Positions 38,838 to 46,503 of a stretch of DNA of 64,000 nucleotides are shown here, piece by piece. The notes beneath the pieces were generated by a model, which searched no databases, had not been told where the DNA came from, and saw nothing but the letters and a program-made list of their open reading frames with translations. Each line of letters opens with the position of its first letter. The stretch's first letter is position 1. This DNA comes from Peribacter sp043814035 (GTDB lineage: Bacteria; Patescibacteriota; Gracilibacteria; Peribacterales; Peribacteraceae): assembly GCA_043814035.1 (NCBI GenBank), contig JBDRKJ010000007.1, forward strand, positions 1-64,000, given 5' to 3'. The translations under genes and the position numbers were made by a program.

Positions 38838-40208
38838 ATGATTACATCTCTCAAGCGTCAGTCTGGACTTCTGCTCCCGCTCTTCGCCATCGCAGGGGCT
38901 ACGGTCTTCGCCAGTGAAGCGGCAGGCGGTGCGCATTCTTATGCTTCCACCTTCCTCTGGATCGCGATCCTGCTCATTGCCGCCAAGGTGGCGAGCCTCG
39001 TCGAGCGCGTGGGGCAGGCCTCGGTATTAGGTGAACTCGTCATGGGTGTGATTCTGGGTAACCTCATCCTGCTCAATATCCACATTTTCGAACCGGTGAA
39101 GGAGAATAGTACACTCACGTTCCTCGCAGAACTTGGTGTCGTGATTCTGCTCTTTCAGGTCGGATTGGAATCGAATATGCAGAAAATGCGCAAAGTGGGA
39201 TTGCCGGCCTTTCTCGTTGCGATCATCGGTGTTGTTCTGCCCTTCGTGCTTGGCACGTATTTCGTAGGACCCTGGATGCTGCCGGGGCTCTCTTCTGTCG
39301 AGTACCTCTTTCTCGGTGCGGCCCTCACGGCCACGTCCGTCGGCATTACCGCTCGCGTCTTCAAAGATCTGGGCAAACTCCAAATGCCAGAAGCGCAGAT
39401 CGTCCTTGGTGCGGCCGTAATCGATGATGTGCTTGGTCTTATCATCCTTGCCGTGATTTCGGCCATTGCTACTTCGGGCACCGTGAGTGCCATGGAGATC
39501 GGTTGGATCACGAGCAAGGCGTTGCTCTTTCTTGTCGGTGCGATCGTTGTCGGTCAGCTTACTGCGCCAAAATTAGGGAAAATGTTCTCGGTTATCCACA
39601 CGGGTGTGGCCATGAAATTCACACTCGCAATTTCATTCTGTCTGATCTTCGCAGCCGCCGCACAGTGGGTGGGTCTCGCCCCGATCGTCGGCGCGTTCGC
39701 TGCAGGTCTCGTATTGGACCCCGTGCACTTCCGCTACTTCAAGGATCCCAAAGTCGTGGCCGACGTGAAGGAGGCCATCGCGGAGTGTGACGATGACGTG
39801 AAGCACAAGCTCCATACAGCGATTGAGCCGCATGCACACCGCCACATCGAAGACCTCATCGAACCTGTGGGGCACTTCTTGATTCCGATTTTCTTCGTGA
39901 TCACCGGTATGAGTGTGAAGCTCGAAACCATGTTCAACGGACCCATCTTGCTCACCGCTCTCGTCATCACACTCGTGGCATTTGTCGGAAAACTCGCCGC
40001 AGGGCTCGCGGCCGGCAACGTGCGCAAGTGGCTCGTGGGCTGGGGCATGGTGCCGCGTGGAGAAGTCGGCTTGATCTTCGCGACGATCGGTAAGGGTCTT
40101 GGTGTCGTGAATGATGAGATGTTCTCGGTCATCGTGATCGTGATTATCTTCACCACGCTCTTAACACCACCGGTGCTGACGTGGCTGCTGCGGCGACAAG
40201 AGGCCTGA
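38838..40208 (+). CDS. CPA2-family cation/proton antiporter
   Basis: The 456-residue protein has about twelve membrane segments and matches monovalent cation:proton antiporters of the CPA2/KefB type. It starts with a possible signal-like segment, then AKVASLVERVGQASVLGELVMGVILGN, LLFQVGLESNMQKMRKVG, and the ion-binding helix with LGAAVIDDVLGLIILAVISA, whose two Asp are the expected cation site. It lacks the C-terminal TrkA-N domain of KefB, so it is closer to NapA-like transporters. It exchanges Na+ or K+ for protons. The start is set by family length and by a promoter 28 bases upstream. Confidence 0.85.
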   Translation: MITSLKRQSGLLLPLFAIAGATVFASEAAGGAHSYASTFLWIAILLIAAKVASLVERVGQASVLGELVMGVILGNLILLNIHIFEPVKENSTLTFLAELGVVILLFQVGLESNMQKMRKVGLPAFLVAIIGVVLPFVLGTYFVGPWMLPGLSSVEYLFLGAALTATSVGITARVFKDLGKLQMPEAQIVLGAAVIDDVLGLIILAVISAIATSGTVSAMEIGWITSKALLFLVGAIVVGQLTAPKLGKMFSVIHTGVAMKFTLAISFCLIFAAAAQWVGLAPIVGAFAAGLVLDPVHFRYFKDPKVVADVKEAIAECDDDVKHKLHTAIEPHAHRHIEDLIEPVGHFLIPIFFVITGMSVKLETMFNGPILLTALVITLVAFVGKLAAGLAAGNVRKWLVGWGMVPRGEVGLIFATIGKGLGVVNDEMFSVIVIVIIFTTLLTPPVLTWLLRRQEA

Positions 40209-40221
40209 GTACGAAGTTCTA

Positions 40222-41751
40222 TCATCTGCTCCCTAGCTTCACCAGCCATCGTGGCAGACGGTTGAGGAGCGTTCCCTCCTTCGCCAGACCGAGCCCCAGC
40301 GCGATATTCTGAAAGCGAAGGACCGTGTCACCGTGTAGCGTCGTATCACACTGTAGATCCTTGCCTGCGAGAAGATCGGCGAGCTCAGATTCGGACAATT
40401 CCATGACTTGCGCCGATGCAAAGTGCCCGCGCAGTGAAACGATCTCATTGGCCACGCGAAAGCGTCCGTCGGGTAGCACCTTGGCGTAGGGAACGCCCGT
40501 GGCGTACTCCGTGACCGGCAACGGAAAGGAATGTGCATCTTCCGCAACGAGGAGGAGGTAATTCCCCTTCTCGGCCAAGTACTCCCCTGGCACGAGAAAA
40601 TCCGTGCCGAACTGCTGAGTGAAGAGACGCGAAACTGCCTCCGACTGCTTGCGGCTTAAAGGCCGGGCGGCACGTGGGAACATCTCGAGCGGTTCTATTT
40701 CGCGAGTGCGCTTCACTTTTTTAAAGACCGCGCAGAAGAACCCTTCGGTGTCATAGGTTTGGGGCCAGAGGCGGAGGAAGGGATGAAGGTTCGCGTGAGA
40801 GTTGAGGGATTTTTGGACGGTTTCGGAGTCGGAAATAGCGGCGCTCATATCCCACTTGAGCCCTGAAGGAAGCGCTTCTTTTGGATGGACGACTTCGAGT
40901 TGATCACTAAATTTGTTCAATATGCTCAGCGCCACTCCCTCGTTCTCTTCGGGAGTGAGAGTACACGTGGAGTAGACGATGCGTCCTCCCACCTTGGCGG
41001 CGTGCACGGCCGCTTCGAGCAACTGATACTGAAGCCGCGCAGCCCTCGCAATGGAATCCATGGAGGAGTACTGCAGGGCAGTGGGATCTTTGCGCGCCGT
41101 TCCCTGCGCTGTACAGGGCGCATCACACACCACGCGGTCAAAGCGTTCGGTGAGGTGCTTGCTGAACCACTGGCCCGTCTTGCGCGTGATCACCACTGTC
41201 GTCGCCCCCGTGCGCTGCAGAGCATCATTGAGTACACGAAGGCGCTTCTCCTGCATGTCATTCGCAACCACCACTCCAGCCTTCGCAGAAGGCTGCCCAC
41301 CGAAGCCTTGGCGAAGGCGGGCCGACTCTTTCCTCGCTTGATGCCCTTCTGCTACGGCCGGCAAGCCCCTACCCTGTAGACTCGCTGCAATCTGCGTCGT
41401 CTTACTGCCGGGCGCGGCGCACAGATCCAGAATCGACTCGCCCGATTGGGGATTGAGCAGTGCCACCGGCAGCATGCTGGCTGCTTCCTGCATGTAGAAG
41501 TGACCCAACAAATGCCGAATGTCACGACCGAGTGCGACCGAAAGATCCGTACGCTCGATGAAAAATCCCTCCGGCCACCATGGTACCGGAGTTAAGGACC
41601 AGCCCTGCTCCTTCGCCCAGGCTTGAAAATCCGCAACCGAACACTTGAGTGTATTTACGCGCACCGATTTGCGCAGCGGTCTCTCTGTTGATGCCCGTAA
41701 AGCGGAAAGTTCGGTGAATGACGCGTAGCGGTCGAAGGGATGTGCTGGCAC
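40222..41751 (-). CDS. RsmB/RsmF-type RNA m5C methyltransferase
   Basis: The 509-residue protein resembles NOL1/NOP2/Sun-family RNA cytosine-5 methyltransferases. It has KSVRVNTLK near the start, motif I LDLCAAPGSKTTQIA, VVCDAPCTAQGTARKDP with a catalytic Cys, and VYSTCTLTPEENEGV with the second Cys. A C-terminal RNA-binding part (LVPGEYLAEKGNYLLLV ... LLAGKDLQCDTTL) follows. Between motif I and VVANDMQEKRLRVL, about 30 residues (PAVAEGHQARKESARLRQGF...) are encoded by palindromic repeats (41277-41322), right in the SAM-binding fold. The GTG at 41751 is preferred because TACAAT lies 6 bases upstream; the frame is open to 41814. Confidence 0.85.
   Translation of the reverse strand: MPAHPFDRYASFTELSALRASTERPLRKSVRVNTLKCSVADFQAWAKEQGWSLTPVPWWPEGFFIERTDLSVALGRDIRHLLGHFYMQEAASMLPVALLNPQSGESILDLCAAPGSKTTQIAASLQGRGLPAVAEGHQARKESARLRQGFGGQPSAKAGVVVANDMQEKRLRVLNDALQRTGATTVVITRKTGQWFSKHLTERFDRVVCDAPCTAQGTARKDPTALQYSSMDSIARAARLQYQLLEAAVHAAKVGGRIVYSTCTLTPEENEGVALSILNKFSDQLEVVHPKEALPSGLKWDMSAAISDSETVQKSLNSHANLHPFLRLWPQTYDTEGFFCAVFKKVKRTREIEPLEMFPRAARPLSRKQSEAVSRLFTQQFGTDFLVPGEYLAEKGNYLLLVAEDAHSFPLPVTEYATGVPYAKVLPDGRFRVANEIVSLRGHFASAQVMELSESELADLLAGKDLQCDTTLHGDTVLRFQNIALGLGLAKEGTLLNRLPRWLVKLGSR
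41277..41322. repeat. coding palindromic repeat in methyltransferase gene
   Basis: A perfect hairpin CAGCCTTC-GCA-GAAGGCTG (41277-41295) joins a 28-base family copy with core CGAAGCCTTGGCGAAGG (41295-41322). On the coding strand it gives RLRQGFGGQPSAKAG. Confidence 0.75.
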
Positions 41752-41757
41752 CGATGG

Positions 41758-41763
41758 ATTGTA
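41758..41763 (-). promoter_or_regulatory. leaderless promoter of methyltransferase gene
   Basis: TACAAT on the minus strand ends 6 bases before GTG 41751. Confidence 0.5.
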
Positions 41764-41791
41764 GAGGAAGAGAGAAATCCCACACCGGAAA

Positions 41792-41820
41792 TTGACGCGA
41801 ACTTCCTCTAGCACTAGTGT
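41792..41820 (+). promoter_or_regulatory. leaderless promoter of 41829 gene
   Basis: TTGACG (41792-41797), 17 bases, TAGTGT (41815-41820), then 8 bases to ATG 41829. The upstream GTG at 41817 lies inside the -10 box and cannot be the start of this transcript. Confidence 0.65.
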
Positions 41821-41828
41821 CGCATGCT

Positions 41829-42497
41829 ATGACAGACACCTTCGAAGCCGCCACATCACAGACGGAACAGCCTGCCGGACATGAGGAGGCATTTTTGCAA
41901 CAGACCGCCCTGACGCGATCTCTCATTGATGAACATCATGTGCACAGGCCGAACCTCAATCTGCTGGAGTACGGATGCGGCTGGCGAGGCGTGCAGCGCG
42001 TCATTCTGGAGGGTATCAAAGCCAACCATGATCGGCTGGCCCTGTTCGACCCTCATGCGAAAATCCGCTCTCCCGAATGGCCGAACGAGCGCATCGTGGA
42101 TCGTGCCGAGATTTTCGGCCACAATCGCATACCATTCGACATCATTACTCTCTCGTATGTGCTCTGTTGCGTATCACCAGAAGAGGGACAACGCATTTTG
42201 CAGTCCATTCGCATATCGCAACCTCAGTCCAGTGTGCTCATTGTGGATTACACCCTGAAAAACCGATCGCAGATGGAAGTACTCGCTCTGCTCACTTCTC
42301 GAGAGGAAATGAAGTGGCGTAACTCTATGGGCGAGGAGGAGTTTGCAGAAACACGCCGCCAATTTACACCCGAAACACTCGAGGAGTTCGTTCGCTCTGC
42401 GGGGCACAATGTACGAGGAAACGCCATTGCACTCGACGAATTCGGCATCCGCGCAGCAATCCAGACGCAGCCACAGCGCAGGAACGGAAGTGTATAA
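41829..42497 (+). CDS. class I SAM methyltransferase-like protein
   Basis: The 222-residue protein has a Rossmann-like methyltransferase layout: motif I NLLEYGCGWRGVQRVILEG, an acidic motif II region DRLALFDPHAKIR, and a motif IV-like DIITLSYVLCCVSPEEGQRIL followed by SSVLIVDYTLKNR. This is the pattern of small-molecule or lipid methyltransferases, but the glycine loop is unusual (EYGCGWRG), so activity is not certain. The ATG at 41829 is set by the promoter. The next gene begins 11 bases after its stop but has its own -10 box. Confidence 0.65.
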   Translation: MTDTFEAATSQTEQPAGHEEAFLQQTALTRSLIDEHHVHRPNLNLLEYGCGWRGVQRVILEGIKANHDRLALFDPHAKIRSPEWPNERIVDRAEIFGHNRIPFDIITLSYVLCCVSPEEGQRILQSIRISQPQSSVLIVDYTLKNRSQMEVLALLTSREEMKWRNSMGEEEFAETRRQFTPETLEEFVRSAGHNVRGNAIALDEFGIRAAIQTQPQRRNGSV

Positions 42498-42498
42498 T
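42493..42498 (+). promoter_or_regulatory. near-leaderless promoter of 42509 gene
   Basis: Perfect TATAAT, preceded directly by TG, ends 10 bases before ATG 42509. It overlaps the stop codon of the previous gene. Confidence 0.6.
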
Positions 42499-42508
42499 CT
42501 TTAAGACT

Positions 42509-42886
42509 ATGGAACATCCACGCACCCCCTCCATCCATTCACCGGATTTTGACGAGCAGGAAACAGCTGCAAGCCGCGTGCTCCAGCGTCTCGTTGCGCT
42601 ACAACAATTCGTGCGCAAGTGCTGCTTCGGCCAAGATCTTTCCGCCGAGAAGCTTGCCGAGCTCCAAGTGCTGGCTGACAACGTGGACCTGGTGCAAAGA
42701 CGAGCAGTGAGCAGTTCTTTGGGGGATCTCAGCTCGACTCCGGAAGAGATTGAATTGGAGTGTTTCGAAGATCCTACTCTTCGCGATGCCCTGCTCACAC
42801 TGGAAGAAGGAGTGGATGAGCAGCGGGGCAGACATTCCCGCAGAGTCGATTTCGCCGCATTTGGCATTGAAAGAGACGCCGCGTAG
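42509..42886 (+). CDS. small acidic helical protein, unknown
   Basis: The 125-residue product is acidic and mostly helical (ETAASRVLQRLVALQQFVRK; LSAEKLAELQVLADNVDLVQ; DPTLRDALLTLEEGVDEQRG). There is no signal peptide or membrane segment. I do not recognise it. It has its own TATAAT box and precedes a membrane protein gene. Confidence 0.6.
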   Translation: MEHPRTPSIHSPDFDEQETAASRVLQRLVALQQFVRKCCFGQDLSAEKLAELQVLADNVDLVQRRAVSSSLGDLSSTPEEIELECFEDPTLRDALLTLEEGVDEQRGRHSRRVDFAAFGIERDAA

Positions 42887-42943
42887 CCGGGTGCCAAGAG
42901 AGCTTCAGGCGTGTACACTGCAGGGCGCTTCCCCCTTACTCCC

Positions 42944-43891
42944 ATGTCCGACGCCCGCACCTACCCACGCGATTTCTTCCTGTACCTCCTCGCCACCGTT
43001 ACCCTGTACGTGTGCGTCGTGAGTGGGCTTATCCTGCTCTTCCAATTCATCAACCTCGCCTTTCCTGATTCACTCTCTGACTACACGCAGAGTATTCGCG
43101 ATGCTATTCGCTGGGCTGCCGCCATGCTCACGGTGCTCTTTCCGGTCTTTGCCGGCACCACGCGCTTTTTGCACAAAGACCTAGAACGTAATCCCCACAA
43201 GGGCGAATACCACATCCGCAAGTGGCTGCTGTACCTTACGATCTTCATGGCGGGACTCGTGATCATCGGTGATATCATTACCCTTCTCTACAACTTCCTC
43301 AATGGTGATCTGACAGGTCGTTTCCTCCTCAAGGTGATTGTCGTGCTCTTCGTGGCAGGCATCGTATTCTCGTACGAGCTGTGGGATGCGCGCCGGACCC
43401 AATTTCATCCAACGGCCCAGCACCGCGCCATGAGCTACGGGCTGTCGGTCTTCGTCATCGTCGTCATCATCACCGGATTCATTCTGGGAGGCTCACCCTT
43501 CGAGCAACGACGCATCCGCTTTGACGAGCTGCGCGCAAGTGATCTGCAGGAACTGCAATACCAGGTAATCGAGTATTGGGTCGCCAAAGACACGCTTCCG
43601 CAGACCATCAACGATCTCGAAAGTCCTCTCACCGGATTCATGCCTCCGTCCGATCCGAATACAGGGGGAGCATACGAGTATCAGTCTCTTCAGAAGCTGA
43701 CCTTCGAGCTTTGCGCAACGTTCGAAACGACGTCGACATCAGCAGAGAAGCACCGCCCTTCAGTCTACGAGCCCTTCGGAACTGAAAATTTCTGGGATCA
43801 CGGAGCAGGTCGTGTGTGTTTCGAGCGCACGATCGATCCGGATCTGTATCGCGAAAGAATGGGCAAGCCGATGCCCGTTCCAGTGCGCTGA
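42944..43891 (+). CDS. membrane protein with DUF5671-like domain
   Basis: The 315-residue protein has about five membrane segments in residues 5-190 with the layout I associate with DUF5671 (RDFFLYLLATVTLYVCVVSG; IRDAIRWAAAMLTVLFPVFAG; HIRKWLLYLTIFMAGLVIIGD). A C-terminal extracytoplasmic domain (FDELRASDLQELQYQVIEYW ... YEYQSL) follows that resembles the soluble part of pseudopilin-like proteins. The function is unknown. The ATG at 42944 is preferred; the frame extends to 42911 through the -10 box TACACT (42914-42919). Its stop directly abuts the end of the extended leuS frame. Confidence 0.65.
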   Translation: MSDARTYPRDFFLYLLATVTLYVCVVSGLILLFQFINLAFPDSLSDYTQSIRDAIRWAAAMLTVLFPVFAGTTRFLHKDLERNPHKGEYHIRKWLLYLTIFMAGLVIIGDIITLLYNFLNGDLTGRFLLKVIVVLFVAGIVFSYELWDARRTQFHPTAQHRAMSYGLSVFVIVVIITGFILGGSPFEQRRIRFDELRASDLQELQYQVIEYWVAKDTLPQTINDLESPLTGFMPPSDPNTGGAYEYQSLQKLTFELCATFETTSTSAEKHRPSVYEPFGTENFWDHGAGRVCFERTIDPDLYRERMGKPMPVPVR

Positions 43892-44146
43892 TTACACTAC
43901 CAAGCTCACGAGTCTGCCTTTCACGTAAATCTCTTTCTTTGGAGGTTTCCCCTCCAAGAACTTCTGCACGTTCGGATGCGCCTTGGCCTGCGTGAGCACG
44001 TCATCTTTGGCAGTATCTGCCGATACTTCGATTTCGCCGCGCACCTTGCCGTTCACCTGAATGACAATGACGAACGTCGAAGACTTCGTGAGTTTAGGAT
44101 CGAACGTGGGCCACTTCTGCTCGATGACAAAATCTTTCTGGCCCTC
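43892..44146 (-). pseudogene. leuS C-terminal domain behind amber codon
   Basis: In the same frame as leuS, directly after its TAG (44147-44149), 84 further codons encode the normal LeuRS C-terminal domain: FVIVIQVNGKVRGEIEVSAD ... KKEIYVKGRLVSLVV, ending with TAA at 43892-43894. No frameshift is needed. There is no in-frame ATG, GTG or TTG near its start, so it is only made by read-through, if at all. Confidence 0.85.
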
Positions 44147-44170
44147 CTAAGCCTTGGCGACGGTGGGTCC
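44141..44170. repeat. palindromic repeat carrying leuS amber codon
   Basis: On the coding strand the copy reads CCCACCGTCGCCAAGG followed by CTTAGGAGGGC. It aligns to the reverse complement of the 41295 copy without gaps, with few mismatches. One of these turns CTTCGG into CTTAGG and so creates the in-frame TAG. Confidence 0.75.
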
Positions 44171-46426
44171 GCCGAGTGACTCCCATAGTTCCTCAGCGAG
44201 ATGTGGCGCGATCGGGGCCAAAAGGAGGACAAGTGTCTGCGCCGTCTTTTCACTCACTCCCCCTTCCTCTTCCAAGAGATTCAGGAATTCCATGAGTGCG
44301 GAGATGGTAGTGTTGAACTTCAGCCCCTCGATATCCTCCGTCACCTTCTTGATCGTACGATGCAGTGCAGCGATGACGTTTGGTTGATCAACTTTTTTGT
44401 TCACCTTATCGGTACAGAGCGCATAAATCCGCTTCACAAAGCGATCAATGCCCTTAATACCCGTGTCGCTCCAGTCCCCTCCTTCGGTGAATGGCCCCAT
44501 GAACATGAGGTACATGCGAAAGGCATCGGACCCGTGACGATCGATGAAGCTATCGGGGCTCACGACGTTCCCCTTACTCTTGCTCATCTTGACGCCTTTG
44601 TTGGTGATGAGCCCCTGATGTACGAGGCGTTGGAATGGCTCTTCGTGCGAGACCACACCGAAATCCTTGAGAGCCATCATCACAAACCGCGCGTAAATGA
44701 GGTGCATGCATGCGTGCTCCGGACCGCCGATGTACATGGAGACAGGCATCCACTTCTTCTCAATCGTCGGATGCACCACATGCTTCTCATCACCTTCCGC
44801 AAGAAAGCGAAGATAGTAGAAGCTACTGCAGACGAAGGTATCCATCGTATCGAATTCCGGCGTCCACCCTTTGCCGAAGATCTTCTCGGTGCGAGCGATG
44901 AATTCCTTACTCTCAGTGAGCGGCGATTTGCCCGTCGGCTTGAACGCGACATCTGTCGGCAGCAACCACGGCAAGTGCTTCTCAGGCACTGGATGGGGCT
45001 TGCCCTCCGGATCGTAAACAATCGGGATCGGAGCACCCCAGTAGCGCTGGCGGCTGACAAGCCAGTCACGGAGACGAAAAGTCGTTTTTGTCCTCCCTCT
45101 TCCTTCGTCTTCCAACCACGCGATCATGCGCTTCTTCGCAGAATCCACCTCCAACCCATTGAGGAATTCGGAGTCTATCGTTTTGCCGGGACCCGTCCAA
45201 CATTTACCGCCAGAAAGAACACTCTCTCGACACTCCTCAATCCACTGTTGCTCTTGTTCCGCCAAATTTTTCCCCGTTGACGTGAACGCAGCCAATTTCG
45301 GAAACACATAATTCGTAAAATTCACGGTAGTCCTATTCGGATCAATAACGCACTCGATCTTCAAATTATAGTACGTAGCAAATTCAAAATCCCTTTCATC
45401 ATGTGCCGGCACCGCCATGATCGCCCCCGTGCCGTATGACATCAGCACATAGTCGGCAATCCAAATGGGAATCTCTTTGCCGGTTGCAGGATTCACAGCA
45501 AACGCGCCGGTGGACTCACCTGTCTTGGCCTGGGATGATCCACGCTCCAGTTCCGTCTTCTTCTGAACATTTTCACGGTACGCCTGCACCGCACCCCAAT
45601 GCGTCCTAGGTGTGATCTTCTCGACCAATGGATGTTCTGGGGCAAGGACCATGTACGTAGCGCCAAAGAGCGTATCTGGGCGCGTAGTGAAGACTGTGAG
45701 CTTGTCATCGTGCCCCACGATATTGAATGAAATTTCCGCCCCCTCACTTTTGCCAATCCAATTTGCTTGCATGAGTTTGGTCTTCTCGGGCCAATCGAGT
45801 TCGTCGAGGCCCGAAAGCAGTCGCTCCGCATAGTCGGTAATCTTCCAGAACCACTGACTCAGGTTCTTCTGCACTACCGTCGTTCCGCAGCGCTCACACG
45901 TGCCGTCCTGTGCCTGCTCGTTGGCCAGTACCGTCTGACATTTGGAGCAGAAGTTTACAGAGGCCTCCTTCTTGTAGGCCAGTTTGTGCTCGTACATCTT
46001 GAGGAACAACCACTGCGTCCAACGGTAGTAATCGGGTGAGGACGTATTGACCATCTTGCTCCAGTCGTACATGCAACCCATGCGACGCAGTTGTTTCACC
46101 ATAGTCTGTACATTCTCACGTGTGGATTTTTCGGGAGGGATACCGCTCTTAATGGCGTAGTTCTCGGCCGGAAGCCCGAAGGCGTCGAAGCCCATCGGCT
46201 CCATTACGTCCTTGCCCTTCATACGCATGTACCGCGCAAAACTGTCTGCCGGCGCAAAGTTGTACCAGTGCCCCACATGCAACTTGTCCCCACTCGGGTA
46301 CGGGAACATGACGAGGGAGTAATAGGGATTCTTCGCCTTCTTCAGATCCGTCTCGTAGATCTTGGCCTGCTCCCACTTCTTTTGCCACTTGGCTTCGATA
46401 GTGGAGGGGTCGAATTCCTGCGACAT
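44147..46426 (-). CDS. leuS: leucyl-tRNA synthetase, interrupted
   Basis: LeuRS charges tRNA-Leu. The 759 residues up to the TAG contain the class I site HVGH (SGDKLHVGHWYNF), a zinc-binding knuckle (CSKCQTVLANEQ ... CERC), the CP1 editing domain (TVFTTRPDTLFGATYMV; GTGAIMAVPAHDERDFEFA), KMSKS (GVKMSKSKGN) and the anticodon-binding helices up to HLAEELWESLGG. The frame then enters a palindromic repeat and stops. The missing C-terminal domain continues in frame after the TAG; read through, the protein would be 844 residues, the usual length. In known LeuRS enzymes this domain contacts the tRNA elbow and matters for charging. A leaderless promoter precedes ATG 46426. Confidence 0.93.
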   Translation of the reverse strand: MSQEFDPSTIEAKWQKKWEQAKIYETDLKKAKNPYYSLVMFPYPSGDKLHVGHWYNFAPADSFARYMRMKGKDVMEPMGFDAFGLPAENYAIKSGIPPEKSTRENVQTMVKQLRRMGCMYDWSKMVNTSSPDYYRWTQWLFLKMYEHKLAYKKEASVNFCSKCQTVLANEQAQDGTCERCGTTVVQKNLSQWFWKITDYAERLLSGLDELDWPEKTKLMQANWIGKSEGAEISFNIVGHDDKLTVFTTRPDTLFGATYMVLAPEHPLVEKITPRTHWGAVQAYRENVQKKTELERGSSQAKTGESTGAFAVNPATGKEIPIWIADYVLMSYGTGAIMAVPAHDERDFEFATYYNLKIECVIDPNRTTVNFTNYVFPKLAAFTSTGKNLAEQEQQWIEECRESVLSGGKCWTGPGKTIDSEFLNGLEVDSAKKRMIAWLEDEGRGRTKTTFRLRDWLVSRQRYWGAPIPIVYDPEGKPHPVPEKHLPWLLPTDVAFKPTGKSPLTESKEFIARTEKIFGKGWTPEFDTMDTFVCSSFYYLRFLAEGDEKHVVHPTIEKKWMPVSMYIGGPEHACMHLIYARFVMMALKDFGVVSHEEPFQRLVHQGLITNKGVKMSKSKGNVVSPDSFIDRHGSDAFRMYLMFMGPFTEGGDWSDTGIKGIDRFVKRIYALCTDKVNKKVDQPNVIAALHRTIKKVTEDIEGLKFNTTISALMEFLNLLEEEGGVSEKTAQTLVLLLAPIAPHLAEELWESLGGPTVAKA

Positions 46427-46432
46427 ACGCGA

Positions 46433-46460
46433 ATGATACCCTGCGTTCTGCTGTCTTCAA
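46433..46460 (-). promoter_or_regulatory. leaderless promoter of leuS
   Basis: On the minus strand TTGAAG (46455-46460), 16 bases, TATCAT (46433-46438), then 6 bases to ATG 46426. Confidence 0.65.
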
Positions 46461-46474
46461 AGCGCTCTAGCGGC

Positions 46475-46480
46475 TACAAT
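46475..46480 (+). promoter_or_regulatory. der promoter
   Basis: TACAAT, leader about 17 bases to ATG 46504, C/T-rich and without SD. It is divergent from leuS. Confidence 0.45.
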
Positions 46481-46503
46481 TCGCCGTAAACCTTCTACTT
46501 CGC

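Noticed and set aside
44130..44146. Re-initiation of a separate LeuRS C-terminal protein using AGGAGG after the TAG
   Set aside because: AGGAGG is present on the minus strand, but no in-frame ATG, GTG or TTG follows at a useful distance.
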